Positions 35,602 through 45,859 of a stretch of 64,000 nt of DNA are shown here, in pieces (within the stretch, counting starts at the first letter, position 1; each line of letters opens with the position of its first letter). A program made the position numbers and the translations under genes. Under the pieces are notes generated by a model. The model worked only from the letters and a program-made list of their open reading frames with translations. It was not told the origin of the DNA and ran no database searches. This stretch comes from Sulfuricurvum kujiense DSM 16994 (GTDB taxonomy: Bacteria > Campylobacterota > Campylobacteria > Campylobacterales > Sulfurimonadaceae), in the NCBI RefSeq assembly GCF_000183725.1, contig NC_014762.1, positions 744,001-808,000 of the forward strand, written 5' to 3'.

Positions 35602-35732
35602 TGATCGACGTCACACAAGCGGTTCCGCTCAGTTTTATCGCACAAACAGTCGGAGTCATTTTTATCGTAATCGCCATCGGAATCGCGATGGTCAAACAAG
35701 CAAAACAAAAAAAAGGCTCACTGCCGAAGTGA
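35601..35732 (+). CDS. 43-residue single-pass membrane protein
   Basis: Starts at the ATG that shares a base with the ileS stop (TAATG), so it is probably made by translational coupling. The 43 aa have one hydrophobic helix (about 9-31, FIAQTVGVIFIVIAIGIAMV) followed by a basic tail rich in Lys and Gln, which predicts the C-terminus in the cytoplasm. No family recognised. Its stop lies within the repeat element at 35723. Confidence 0.55.
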   Translation: MIDVTQAVPLSFIAQTVGVIFIVIAIGIAMVKQAKQKKGSLPK

Positions 35733-35776
35733 ACTCAGCGTTAGCGTAGCCAAAGGTTTTTAATCCGATGGCGTAT
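35723..35776. repeat. dispersed intergenic repeat upstream of gatA
   Basis: Shares the exact core CAGCGTTAGCGTAGCCAAAG (35736-35755) with 55797-55816, plus the flanking GCCGA on the left and TGGCGTAT on the right (35769-35776). The arms CCAAAGG and the distal TGGCG-containing half can pair imperfectly. It stands 20 bases before gatA. Confidence 0.75.
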
Positions 35777-35796
35777 TTAGATAGAAAGGAAAGTGT

Positions 35797-38587
<2,791 letters not shown>

Positions 38588-38686
38588 ATAATCCTTATTA
38601 AACTAATGGACATTAAGCCGTTAGGGAAACATGGGAAAATGCGGGCTATATTGATACAATTGCACAAAACAACCTAAAGGATGAAC

Positions 38687-39958
38687 ATGCAACTTCAAAC
38701 TGAAGCACTCCACGCGGGATACGAAAAAGATACGCAACGAACGATGGCTGTACCAATGTACATGAGTACGGCATTTGATTTTGGCAGTACCGATTTTGCT
38801 GCAAGTAGCTTTAATCTACAGCAAGGTACGGACAATGTTTATACCCGTGTAGGCAACCCTACAACAGCTGTTTTGGAAAAACGATTTGCTGTTTTAGAAG
38901 GTGGGAGTGGTGCGCTAGCTGTGAGCAGCGGTATGAGTGCAATATTTTACAGTATCCTCAATGTTGCCCAAGCGGGTGATAATATTATCGTTGCTAATCA
39001 GCTCTACGGCGGAACGGTTACCCTTTTCTCTCAAACGCTAAAACGTCTTGGGATTGAAGCCCGTTTTTTTGATATTCACTCTCCTGATGCCATCGAAGCG
39101 TTAGTGGATGAGCATACCAAATGTCTCTTTTTTGAGAGTATTACCAATCCGAGTATCGATGTTCCGAACTTTGAGGTACTTATTGCGATTGCCAATAAAC
39201 ATAACATTATTACAATCGTTGATAATACGGTTGCGACACCTATGTTATGTCAGCCGTTATTGCTCGGTGTGGATGTTGTCGTTCACAGTGCAAGCAAATA
39301 CACCACAGGGCAGGGGCTTGCTATCGGCGGATTGATCGTTGAGCGAAAAGATTTGGCCGAAAAAATCAAAGGAAACGCCCGTTATCCCGATTTTAATACA
39401 CCGGAAGTGAGCTATCACGGATTAGTGTTTGCCGATTCGGTGGTGAGTGGTATCTTATTTACCTTTAGAGCCCGCATGGTGCTTATGCGTGATACGGGTG
39501 CCGTATTAAGTCCTTTTAATGCGTGGTTATTTATCCAAGGGGTTGAGACATTGTCGCTACGAATGAAACAACACTCACAAAGTGCGTTGAGTATTGCCCA
39601 GTGGCTTGAGAAACACCCTCGGGTCAAAAAAGTGAACTATCCGCTTCTCGAAAGTGACAAAAGCTATGCCAATGCTCAAAAATATCTTGCCAAAGGTGCG
39701 AGCGGATTGTTGAGCTTTGAGGTCGAAGATTTTGAGACGGCAAAAAAAGTGTTGGATTCTGTCCAAATATTCTCCATTGTCGCTAATATCGGAGATAGTA
39801 AATCGATCATCAATCACTCTGCGTCGACAACCCATCAGCAACTCAGTCCTGAGGAGCTGAAAAAAGCGGGAGTAAGCGCGGGATTGATCCGTTTAAGTGT
39901 CGGACTCGAAGATAGTGATGATTTGATTGCAGATTTGAAATCGGCGTTAGACGCATAG
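38687..39958 (+). CDS. metY: O-acetylhomoserine aminocarboxypropyltransferase (sulfhydrylase)
   Basis: PLP enzyme that makes homocysteine from O-acetylhomoserine and sulfide. I prefer ATG 38687 because AAAGG at 38676-38680 is seven bases from it; ATG 38681 would be too close. The 423 aa have the Cys/Met metabolism PLP fold: AVSSGMSAI, the Asp-binding VDNTVATP and the PLP lysine in SASKYTTGQG. metX follows at once and supplies its substrate. It could be confused with cystathionine gamma-synthase, but the length and the metX pairing favour MetY. A sulfide-rich habitat would suit this route. Confidence 0.92.
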   Translation: MQLQTEALHAGYEKDTQRTMAVPMYMSTAFDFGSTDFAASSFNLQQGTDNVYTRVGNPTTAVLEKRFAVLEGGSGALAVSSGMSAIFYSILNVAQAGDNIIVANQLYGGTVTLFSQTLKRLGIEARFFDIHSPDAIEALVDEHTKCLFFESITNPSIDVPNFEVLIAIANKHNIITIVDNTVATPMLCQPLLLGVDVVVHSASKYTTGQGLAIGGLIVERKDLAEKIKGNARYPDFNTPEVSYHGLVFADSVVSGILFTFRARMVLMRDTGAVLSPFNAWLFIQGVETLSLRMKQHSQSALSIAQWLEKHPRVKKVNYPLLESDKSYANAQKYLAKGASGLLSFEVEDFETAKKVLDSVQIFSIVANIGDSKSIINHSASTTHQQLSPEELKKAGVSAGLIRLSVGLEDSDDLIADLKSALDA

Positions 39959-39970
39959 AAAAAGGGCTTT

Positions 39971-41068
39971 ATGTTAAACCTTCAAATTCATAGTGAACAT
40001 TTCACCAATCCGCTCTATTTAGAGAGCGGGCGTATCTTGGAGCCGTATGATATCGTCTATGAGACGTACGGCGAGCTCAATGAAGCGCGGGACAATGTGA
40101 TCGTGATTTGCCATGCACTGACAGGTTCTCATCATGCGGCGGGAACGTATGAGGGGGACAATAAACCCGGTTGGTGGGACGGCCTTATAGGACAGGGAAA
40201 AGCGGTCGATACCGACCGGTTTTTCGTGATCTGTACCAATGTGATCGGGAGCTGTTTCGGCTCAACCGGACCGATGTCTCTGCGTTATCCGTATAACGAT
40301 CCTTACCGCTATAAATTTCCCGTAATCACTATTTTGGATATGGTCAAAGCGCAGCGGATTTTATTCGATCGTTTGGGGATCCATCAGGTCCATGCCGTAA
40401 TCGGCGGTTCGATGGGGGGAATGCAGGCACTGGCATTCGGCGTCTTTTTCCCCAATTTTGCCAAAAAAATTATCGCTATGGCGACGACGGCGGCAACGCA
40501 GCCGTGGGCTATCGCGTTTAACAAAGTGGCGCAAGAGGCGATACTCAAAGATCCCGAATTCAAAAACGGCTATTATGATCCCGAAGTGATACGGGAGAAC
40601 GGGCTAAGCGGTATGGCAATCGGGCGGATGGCGGGGCATATCAGCTTTTTGTCACATCAGTCGATGGCAAAAAAATTCGGACGCGAATACAAACGGACGG
40701 ATGGTTTGTTTGAATTATTCGGAAAGTTTCAGGTCGAATCGTATCTGGAGTACAACGGGTACAATTTTACGAAATGGTTTGATCCTCTTTCGTATCTTTA
40801 CATTACCAAAGCGATCAATATCTACGATCTTTCACGCGGGTTCGATTCGATCGAAGAGGCTTTGAATAAAATCAATGCCGAGCTTTATCTGGTCGGATTT
40901 GAAAAAGATATCCTTTTTCTCCCTTCTGAAATGGAATCTATCCATACGGCGATGTTGGCAATGGGAAAAACCAACAGCGACTATCTCGAAGTTGTCAGCG
41001 ATTACGGGCATGACGCTTTTTTGGTGGAAATCGATAAAATAGAAAATTATGTTCGGGAGGCACTATGA
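39971..41068 (+). CDS. metX: homoserine O-acetyltransferase
   Basis: Activates homoserine with acetyl-CoA, feeding MetY. The 365 aa are alpha/beta-hydrolase fold: the oxyanion region CHALTGSHH (48-56), nucleophile S147 in GGSMGG (145-150) and a C-terminal DYGHDAFL with the catalytic His. The starting AAGGGC... ribosome site is weak. The end overlaps xseB by four bases. Confidence 0.94.
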   Translation: MLNLQIHSEHFTNPLYLESGRILEPYDIVYETYGELNEARDNVIVICHALTGSHHAAGTYEGDNKPGWWDGLIGQGKAVDTDRFFVICTNVIGSCFGSTGPMSLRYPYNDPYRYKFPVITILDMVKAQRILFDRLGIHQVHAVIGGSMGGMQALAFGVFFPNFAKKIIAMATTAATQPWAIAFNKVAQEAILKDPEFKNGYYDPEVIRENGLSGMAIGRMAGHISFLSHQSMAKKFGREYKRTDGLFELFGKFQVESYLEYNGYNFTKWFDPLSYLYITKAINIYDLSRGFDSIEEALNKINAELYLVGFEKDILFLPSEMESIHTAMLAMGKTNSDYLEVVSDYGHDAFLVEIDKIENYVREAL

Positions 41069-41259
41069 AGAGTGATGAGAGTTTTGAAACAAAAATTACC
41101 AATGCCAAAGCCATTTTAGAAAAATTGATGGATCCCGCGTTGCCGATGAATGAGAGTGTAAAGGCGTATGAAGAGGGGATGAAAGAGCTTAAATTAGCCG
41201 AGACGATGCTTCAAAATGCACAGCTACAGATACAAATCATCAAAAATCAGGAGCAATAA
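41065..41259 (+). CDS. xseB: exodeoxyribonuclease VII small subunit
   Basis: Helical 64 aa protein that binds the large XseA subunit in exonuclease VII, which degrades single-stranded DNA. The family pattern is clear: FETKITNAKAILEKLMDPALPMNESVKAYEEGMK, then an ELKLAETMLQNAQ helix. It overlaps metX by an ATGA junction and is overlapped at its stop by the next gene (TAATG). xseA is not in the window. Confidence 0.88.
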   Translation: MKSDESFETKITNAKAILEKLMDPALPMNESVKAYEEGMKELKLAETMLQNAQLQIQIIKNQEQ

Positions 41260-42050
41260 TGCGTGCTGCCATACTGCAACTTCCTTCTATCGGAATGGGG
41301 AGCAACAAACTTGAAAGTTATGCCCGTGTCGCTCAGCAAAAAGGGGTAAAACTGATTTTATTGGGAGAATATCTTCTAAACCCTTTTTTCAAAGAGCTGA
41401 TTCAGATGCCTTTGAATATGATTTCCGAACAAAGTGCCCATCAAATTGAAACGCTTAAAGCGTTAGCCGCAAAATACGAGCTTACGTTTGTCGCACCGAT
41501 TGTAACGGTAAAGAAAAAAGAGTGTACGAAGATGATCGCGAAAATAAACGGCCGAAGCGTTACCTATTATCCGCAGCAATTTTTGATTAATTATCCTCAC
41601 TGGAATGAGGAGAAGTTTTTTAACAATCCGGTAGAAGCGGTAAAACCTCCGATGATTTTTGCGTGCGAGGGGCTAAAATTTGCCGTAATGAGCGGTTTTG
41701 AGACCCATTTTGACCCCTTGTGGCAGGCGGTGGATACAAAGATGGTCGATGTCGTTTTGGTTCCGAGCGCTTCGACGTTTGAATCCCACAACCGTTGGCG
41801 TGAACTCATCAAAACGAGAGCGTTTACCCATAACTGCTACATCCTTCGCGCTAATCGGGTCGGTGAGTATTGTGATGAAAAACACGCGTGGAAATTTTAC
41901 GGCGATTCCATGGTTGTCTCTCCTGATGGAGAGGTCGAAGCGGACCTGGGGAATACCGAAGAGCTTTTAATTGTGGATTTGGATCGAAAAACTCTTACCG
42001 AATCGCGGAAAGGTTGGGGATTCAAAGAGGCGTTGCGCAAACGAATTTAG
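41259..42050 (+). CDS. nitrilase-fold protein lacking the catalytic cysteine and lysine
   Basis: A 263 aa protein with the nitrilase alpha-beta-beta-alpha fold. The glutamate is kept (E37 in LGEYLLNPFF). The nucleophile region reads AVMSGFETHF (143-152), so a Gly (146) stands where the family has Cys. The lysine motif region reads YYPQQFLINYPHW, with Gln in place of the usual KxHL. It is therefore unlikely to be an amidase by the standard mechanism; it may be a binding or regulatory protein. It overlaps xseB by one base and precedes the second DISM kinase, with two bases between. Confidence 0.8.
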   Translation: MRAAILQLPSIGMGSNKLESYARVAQQKGVKLILLGEYLLNPFFKELIQMPLNMISEQSAHQIETLKALAAKYELTFVAPIVTVKKKECTKMIAKINGRSVTYYPQQFLINYPHWNEEKFFNNPVEAVKPPMIFACEGLKFAVMSGFETHFDPLWQAVDTKMVDVVLVPSASTFESHNRWRELIKTRAFTHNCYILRANRVGEYCDEKHAWKFYGDSMVVSPDGEVEADLGNTEELLIVDLDRKTLTESRKGWGFKEALRKRI

Positions 42051-42051
42051 C

Positions 42052-44028
42052 GTGCGAAAACTAATTTTTCTTGCCGTTTTTTTTGCGTTAACGCTTCACT
42101 CATCTCTGTTAACGCTGAAAAAAGATGTTATCTCTCCCGCTAATGATGCGATTTCTTACGTGGAAGATGTTTCAGGTAAGATAGACTTTGAGCACATAAA
42201 ATCTCAACAATTTACCCCCTATCTGAAAGAACGGAGCGTTAATTTCGGATTTACAAAATCGGTTTTTTGGTTTAAGATCGATCTTCGTAACCTTTCGGCT
42301 ACAGATGAAACCCGGTGGTGGGTAAAAATCGATTATCCTCTCTTGGAATATATCGATATCTATTTGATTACGCCGGACGGGACGCTGATCAAACATGAAA
42401 AAATGGGGACATCCCAACCGTTTTCTTTGCGCGATATCGGATCGCACTACTTTATTTCGAACCTTCCTCTTAAAAATATTCCTGATTCGACATTGTACCT
42501 GCGGGTAAAAACCCAAAGTTCGATGCAGCTTCCACTCTCCATTTTTTCTTCGGAAACACTGATGGAAGAGTTGGAGCAAAACAATTTTTTTGTGGGGATA
42601 TATTACGGGATTTTCTTTATTGTATTGCTCTACAACATCGTATTGTATATTTATACCCGCGACCGCAATTACATGCGCTATATTCTGTTTTTGCTCTCTT
42701 TTATCTTATGGCAGCTCTCTTTTGACGGATTGGGAATTAAATACATTTGGGGCGATACTCTGTGGTTCATTGAACACGGATCGAGCATGTTTATCGCATT
42801 AACGTCGTTTTTCGCTCTCTATTTCAGCCGCCATTTTTTAAATACACCGTTGTATGCTCCGAAAGTGGACAATCTGATTGTTCTAATGATGCTTATCAGT
42901 TTTTTGATGGTGGCGGCCTCGTTATATTTCTCTTACAGCATAGTGATTCCGTTTAATGCGGCGCTCGCTTCGGTTTTGCCGCTGTTGCTGCTTATCGCAG
43001 GTCTCAGCGTCATGCGGCATGAATACAGAGCCGCACGTTTTTATGTAGCCGGCTGGAGCTCATTTTTGATCGCTACTATTATTTTCACATTAAATAAATT
43101 CGATCTTATCCCGAGCTTTTACGGAATCAATAACGTGCAGCAGGTCGGATCGGCCATCGAGATGATTTTTCTCTCTCTGGCACTGGCCGATAGGGTCTAT
43201 CTGCTACAGCGCGAATACATTGAAAAATTAAATCGGCTAAACGTTACGTTGAGGGAGAAAGTAGAGTGTGCATTGAACGAAGCGCGTCTTAAAGACCGTC
43301 TATTCGTCCAGCAGTCCAGACTCGCGGCGATGGGGGAGATGATTGAACAGATCGCTCACCAGTGGCGCCAGCCGCTCAATACGCTGGCATTGATCAATCA
43401 GGATATGTATGTAAAGCATAAGCTCGGAAAATGCGATGTACAATGTTTTGAGGAAGCGCATGAAAGTATTGATACGCACTTGCAGTACCTTTCCAAAACG
43501 ATTGACGATTTCCGTAATTTTTACAAAACCGATAAATCAAAATCACTCGAAGATGTAGGAATTTTGGCTGCGGAAGCATTGAAGCTCAGTGACGTCTTTC
43601 TCAAATACGCGAAAATCAAGACCCGTCTTGATATTTCCACGACCCGTCAGGTGAATATTGCAAAAAATGAGATGATACAGGTTTTGATGAATCTGATTAA
43701 AAATGCGCATGATGCGATTGTAGAGAAAAAGATCAGTGACGGGAAAATAACTATCCGTGTTGAAGATGAAGCAGAAACCGGGATCAGAATAAGTGTTGAG
43801 GACAACGCCGGAGGGATTGCATCCGACATAATCGGCAATATTTTTGATATCTACTTTACGACAAAAGATGCCGAGCACGGCAGCGGGCTTGGACTTCATA
43901 TGTCCAAATACATCATTGAAGAGAGTTTCGGAGGAAAAATCTGGGTTGAAAATATCACTAACGGTGCGCGATTTATTATCGTACTCCCGCTGGATGAGAG
44001 TAAAACCACAGTAATCGGCTCAGATTAA
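42052..44028 (+). CDS. 7TMR-DISM sensor histidine kinase
   Basis: Membrane kinase of 658 aa. I use GTG 42052, one base after the stop of the upstream gene; it gives a clean signal peptide (RKLIFLAVFFALTLHSSLL). A frame beginning at 41971 lies inside that gene. Layout: periplasmic DISM domain (about 25-165), seven membrane helices (about 175-375), coiled coil, HisKA with H436 in QIAHQWRQPLN, N box NLIKNAHDAI, DNAGGI and GSGLGLHMSK. It is a close paralogue of the kinase at 26341-28305, sharing long identical stretches after the H box. No response regulator is adjacent, so its partner is encoded elsewhere. Confidence 0.9.
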   Translation: MRKLIFLAVFFALTLHSSLLTLKKDVISPANDAISYVEDVSGKIDFEHIKSQQFTPYLKERSVNFGFTKSVFWFKIDLRNLSATDETRWWVKIDYPLLEYIDIYLITPDGTLIKHEKMGTSQPFSLRDIGSHYFISNLPLKNIPDSTLYLRVKTQSSMQLPLSIFSSETLMEELEQNNFFVGIYYGIFFIVLLYNIVLYIYTRDRNYMRYILFLLSFILWQLSFDGLGIKYIWGDTLWFIEHGSSMFIALTSFFALYFSRHFLNTPLYAPKVDNLIVLMMLISFLMVAASLYFSYSIVIPFNAALASVLPLLLLIAGLSVMRHEYRAARFYVAGWSSFLIATIIFTLNKFDLIPSFYGINNVQQVGSAIEMIFLSLALADRVYLLQREYIEKLNRLNVTLREKVECALNEARLKDRLFVQQSRLAAMGEMIEQIAHQWRQPLNTLALINQDMYVKHKLGKCDVQCFEEAHESIDTHLQYLSKTIDDFRNFYKTDKSKSLEDVGILAAEALKLSDVFLKYAKIKTRLDISTTRQVNIAKNEMIQVLMNLIKNAHDAIVEKKISDGKITIRVEDEAETGIRISVEDNAGGIASDIIGNIFDIYFTTKDAEHGSGLGLHMSKYIIEESFGGKIWVENITNGARFIIVLPLDESKTTVIGSD

Positions 44029-44084
44029 GATCGATTTTTATTGAAACGATGGTAAAGTACTAAAATATTTACCGGAGAGATCAT

Positions 44085-44762
44085 ATGATGAACTATTTTC
44101 ACCGTCAGGTACAGTTATGGGGCGAAGAAACGCAAAAATCCCTGCAATCAAAGAGAATAGCCGTTATCGGAAGTGGAGGGCTTGGAACGTCCTTAGCGTT
44201 CGCTCTGGGTGCATCCGGGATCGGTGAAATCCATATGATCGATTTTGATACGGTAAGTCTGCATAATATTCACCGACAAATCGCTTTTAGAATGGGCGAT
44301 GAGGGGAAATTTAAAGCCGACGTTACGGCACAGTTGATTGAGCAGCGCTGTCCGTATGTAAAAGCATATTCTCATGTATGCCGATTTGGAGAGTTTGCCG
44401 AAAAGAATATTGAGGTTGATCTGATAATCGATGCCACCGATAATCTCCCTTCCCGCGGAGAAATAAATTCCTACGCCAAGTCTAAAGGGTTACCGTGGGT
44501 ATACGGATCGGTGGAGGCCTTTAACGGACAAGTATGCTTTTTTGAAGAGGCATCGTTTAACGAACTGTTTAAAATCACCCAAAAAACACCTGAGGGGATT
44601 GCCGCGCCGATCGTTATGCACATCGCTTCGTTGCAAGCCAATTTAGCGCTCCGCTATCTTGCAGGGCTCAGTGTGAAAAAAGACAAACTCTATTATCTTT
44701 TTTTCAATGGTGAAGGGGAATTGGTAACGCAAAAATTTGCGTTACCTAAATCTGAAGGTTAA
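44085..44762 (+). CDS. ThiF/MoeB/HesA-type adenylyltransferase
   Basis: E1-like enzyme that adenylates the C-terminus of a small ubiquitin-like sulfur carrier. The 225 aa have the nucleotide loop IGSGGLGTS (28-36), the acidic D53/D55 in MIDFDTVSLHNIHRQ and the DATDN motif. The CxxC zinc pairs of full-length MoeB and ThiF are absent. Whether it serves thiamine, molybdopterin or another carrier cannot be told; no ThiS or MoaD is next to it. GGAGAG is the ribosome site. It is convergent with the cytochrome gene and overlaps it by four bases. Confidence 0.82.
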   Translation: MMNYFHRQVQLWGEETQKSLQSKRIAVIGSGGLGTSLAFALGASGIGEIHMIDFDTVSLHNIHRQIAFRMGDEGKFKADVTAQLIEQRCPYVKAYSHVCRFGEFAEKNIEVDLIIDATDNLPSRGEINSYAKSKGLPWVYGSVEAFNGQVCFFEEASFNELFKITQKTPEGIAAPIVMHIASLQANLALRYLAGLSVKKDKLYYLFFNGEGELVTQKFALPKSEG

Positions 44763-45211
44763 AGGGCGGAGATATATTTGGCCAAGGCGTCGATTTGAGC
44801 ATCGTTTAGCCCTTTGGCTTGTCCTTGCATGAGCGCTTTCATTTCTCGTCCGTATGTACCGTTTTGGTACCCTTTGAGTGCATCTGCAATCTGCTGCTCA
44901 CTGAGTGTTGCGATGATTTGGGATTTATTCAAAGCCGATTTTTCAGCTTTTGCACCGTGACATGAAGCACATTTTTGAGAAAACAGTGCATTAGCGTCCA
45001 CGGAAGCATTTTCAACAGCTGCAGGGGCCGCCGCCGCACTCGGAGCCGCAACCGTTTCATTCAGCTCGGCAGGGGCAGCCGCTGAACTGTTTTCTTCAGC
45101 AAGAGGCGTTGAAATTTCCTGAGATCCATTGGACTCTGATGCTTGTTTTGGAGTAGATTCACTGCATCCGATTAGCAGTAGGGAACACAGAACGGGAATA
45201 AAGATTTTCAT
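44759..45211 (-). CDS. c-type cytochrome lipoprotein
   Basis: Membrane-anchored periplasmic monohaem cytochrome. The 150 aa start with a lipoprotein signal ending LIGC (C16). An Ala/Glu/Ser/Pro-rich linker (about 20-70) follows, then a class I cytochrome c domain with haem site CASCH (81-85) and a likely axial Met at M124 or M128. The gene has a GGAG ribosome site and an upstream TAGTTGACTA motif. Its redox partner is unknown. The linker and the first residues resemble the small lipoprotein encoded just upstream. Confidence 0.88.
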   Translation of the reverse strand: MKIFIPVLCSLLLIGCSESTPKQASESNGSQEISTPLAEENSSAAAPAELNETVAAPSAAAAPAAVENASVDANALFSQKCASCHGAKAEKSALNKSQIIATLSEQQIADALKGYQNGTYGREMKALMQGQAKGLNDAQIDALAKYISAL

Positions 45212-45291
45212 AAAGCATGACTCCTATAGTTGACTAAAGGAAGTGTAGTATATTTTAGTTTGATTTTGTTTTAAAGAGGAAGGTTTCGAAG

Positions 45292-45320
45292 AAAGAAAGT
45301 TTCACACCGAAGTGTGAAAC
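45292..45320 (-). terminator. UUCG-tetraloop terminator of the small lipoprotein gene
   Basis: On the minus strand GTTTCACAC-TTCG-GTGTGAAAC is a perfect nine-base stem with a C(UUCG)G tetraloop, followed by TTTCTTTC. It lies 18 bases after the stop of the gene at 45339-45560. Confidence 0.75.
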
Positions 45321-45338
45321 ATGCTAATAAGTTAAAAC

Positions 45339-45560
45339 TTATTTAGCTGGAGCAGCTTCAGCAGCAGGTGCAGCAGCTTCTTCAGCAGCAGGTGCAGCAG
45401 CTTCAGTAGTCATGTTAGCTTCTTCAGCAACAGGTGCAGCAGCTTCTTCAGCTACAGGTGCAGCAGCTTCTTCAGTAGCAGCAGGTGCTTCAGTAGTAGC
45501 AGACTCGCTGCATCCGATAAACATTGCAGCCAAAAGCAACGCAGAAATGATTTTCATCAT
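45339..45560 (-). CDS. small Ala/Glu-repeat lipoprotein
   Basis: A 73 aa lipoprotein. I use ATG at 45560 (MMKIISALLLAAM), supported by AGGAG eight bases upstream. The signal ends FIGC and the mature part is almost entirely repeats of AAAPVAEE/TEEAAAP type, without a folded domain. The DNA is repetitive too (45352-45490), which allows copy-number change by slippage. A consensus-like promoter precedes it and a strong terminator follows, so it is probably expressed on its own at a high level. Function unknown; an envelope spacer role is a guess. Confidence 0.72.
   Translation of the reverse strand: MMKIISALLLAAMFIGCSESATTEAPAATEEAAAPVAEEAAAPVAEEANMTTEAAAPAAEEAAAPAAEAAPAK
45352..45490. repeat. 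tandem GCAGCAGCTTCTTCAG-type repeats inside the lipoprotein gene
   Basis: Units of about 24 bases carrying GGTGCAGCAGCTTCTTCAG recur four to five times with small changes and encode the AAAPVAEE repeats. Confidence 0.7.
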
Positions 45561-45589
45561 GGTAAGGCTCCTTAAAAAAATATGGCGGA

Positions 45590-45620
45590 AGTATACCACT
45601 AGAACCCCTATGGTTGTCAA
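45590..45620 (-). promoter_or_regulatory. promoter of the small lipoprotein gene
   Basis: On the minus strand TTGACA (45620-45615), a 19-base spacer and TATACT (45595-45590). The spacer is two bases longer than ideal. Transcription would start about 20-25 bases before the AGGAG ribosome site. Upstream (45621-45818) is AT-rich with long T-runs and a CCCC/GGGG inverted repeat at 45657-45671; no gene is seen there. Confidence 0.55.
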
Positions 45621-45818
45621 GTACTTTTGCGTAATTTCACAAAAATTTTTTAAAAGCCCCTAAAATAGGGGGTTCAAAAAGATCAAAAACTTATCAAAAC
45701 AGTTGAAAATTAGAGTAGATCAGTGACAAAAAAATGTATTTTTTTTAAATTTTTTTCTTTTTTTGGCTTTTGTTTACTAATGATTATCTTTTGAAAGGCA
45801 TTTTTAGAAGAAGATCGG

Positions 45819-45844
45819 CCTGCCGCAGAAGTTGGCGCGGCAGG
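45819..45844 (-). terminator. terminator hairpin of the efflux operon
   Basis: CCTGCCGC and GCGGCAGG form a perfect eight-base G+C-rich stem with a ten-base loop, 15 bases after the stop of the outer-membrane factor gene. The minus-strand tail reads CCGATCTTCTTCT, so the U-tract is imperfect. Confidence 0.6.
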
Positions 45845-45859
45845 TTTGGGATACTGTTT

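Noticed and set aside
41971-42051. Earlier start of the second DISM kinase inside the nitrilase-like gene
   Set aside because: The added residues are not signal-like, and GTG 42052 gives a clean signal peptide directly after the upstream stop.
45299-45320. Sequence resembling a ParB site (GTTTCAC...GTGAAAC)
   Set aside because: The arms are separated by extra bases (AC-CGAA-GT), which breaks the 16-base parS palindrome. The UUCG tetraloop and T-rich tail fit a terminator.
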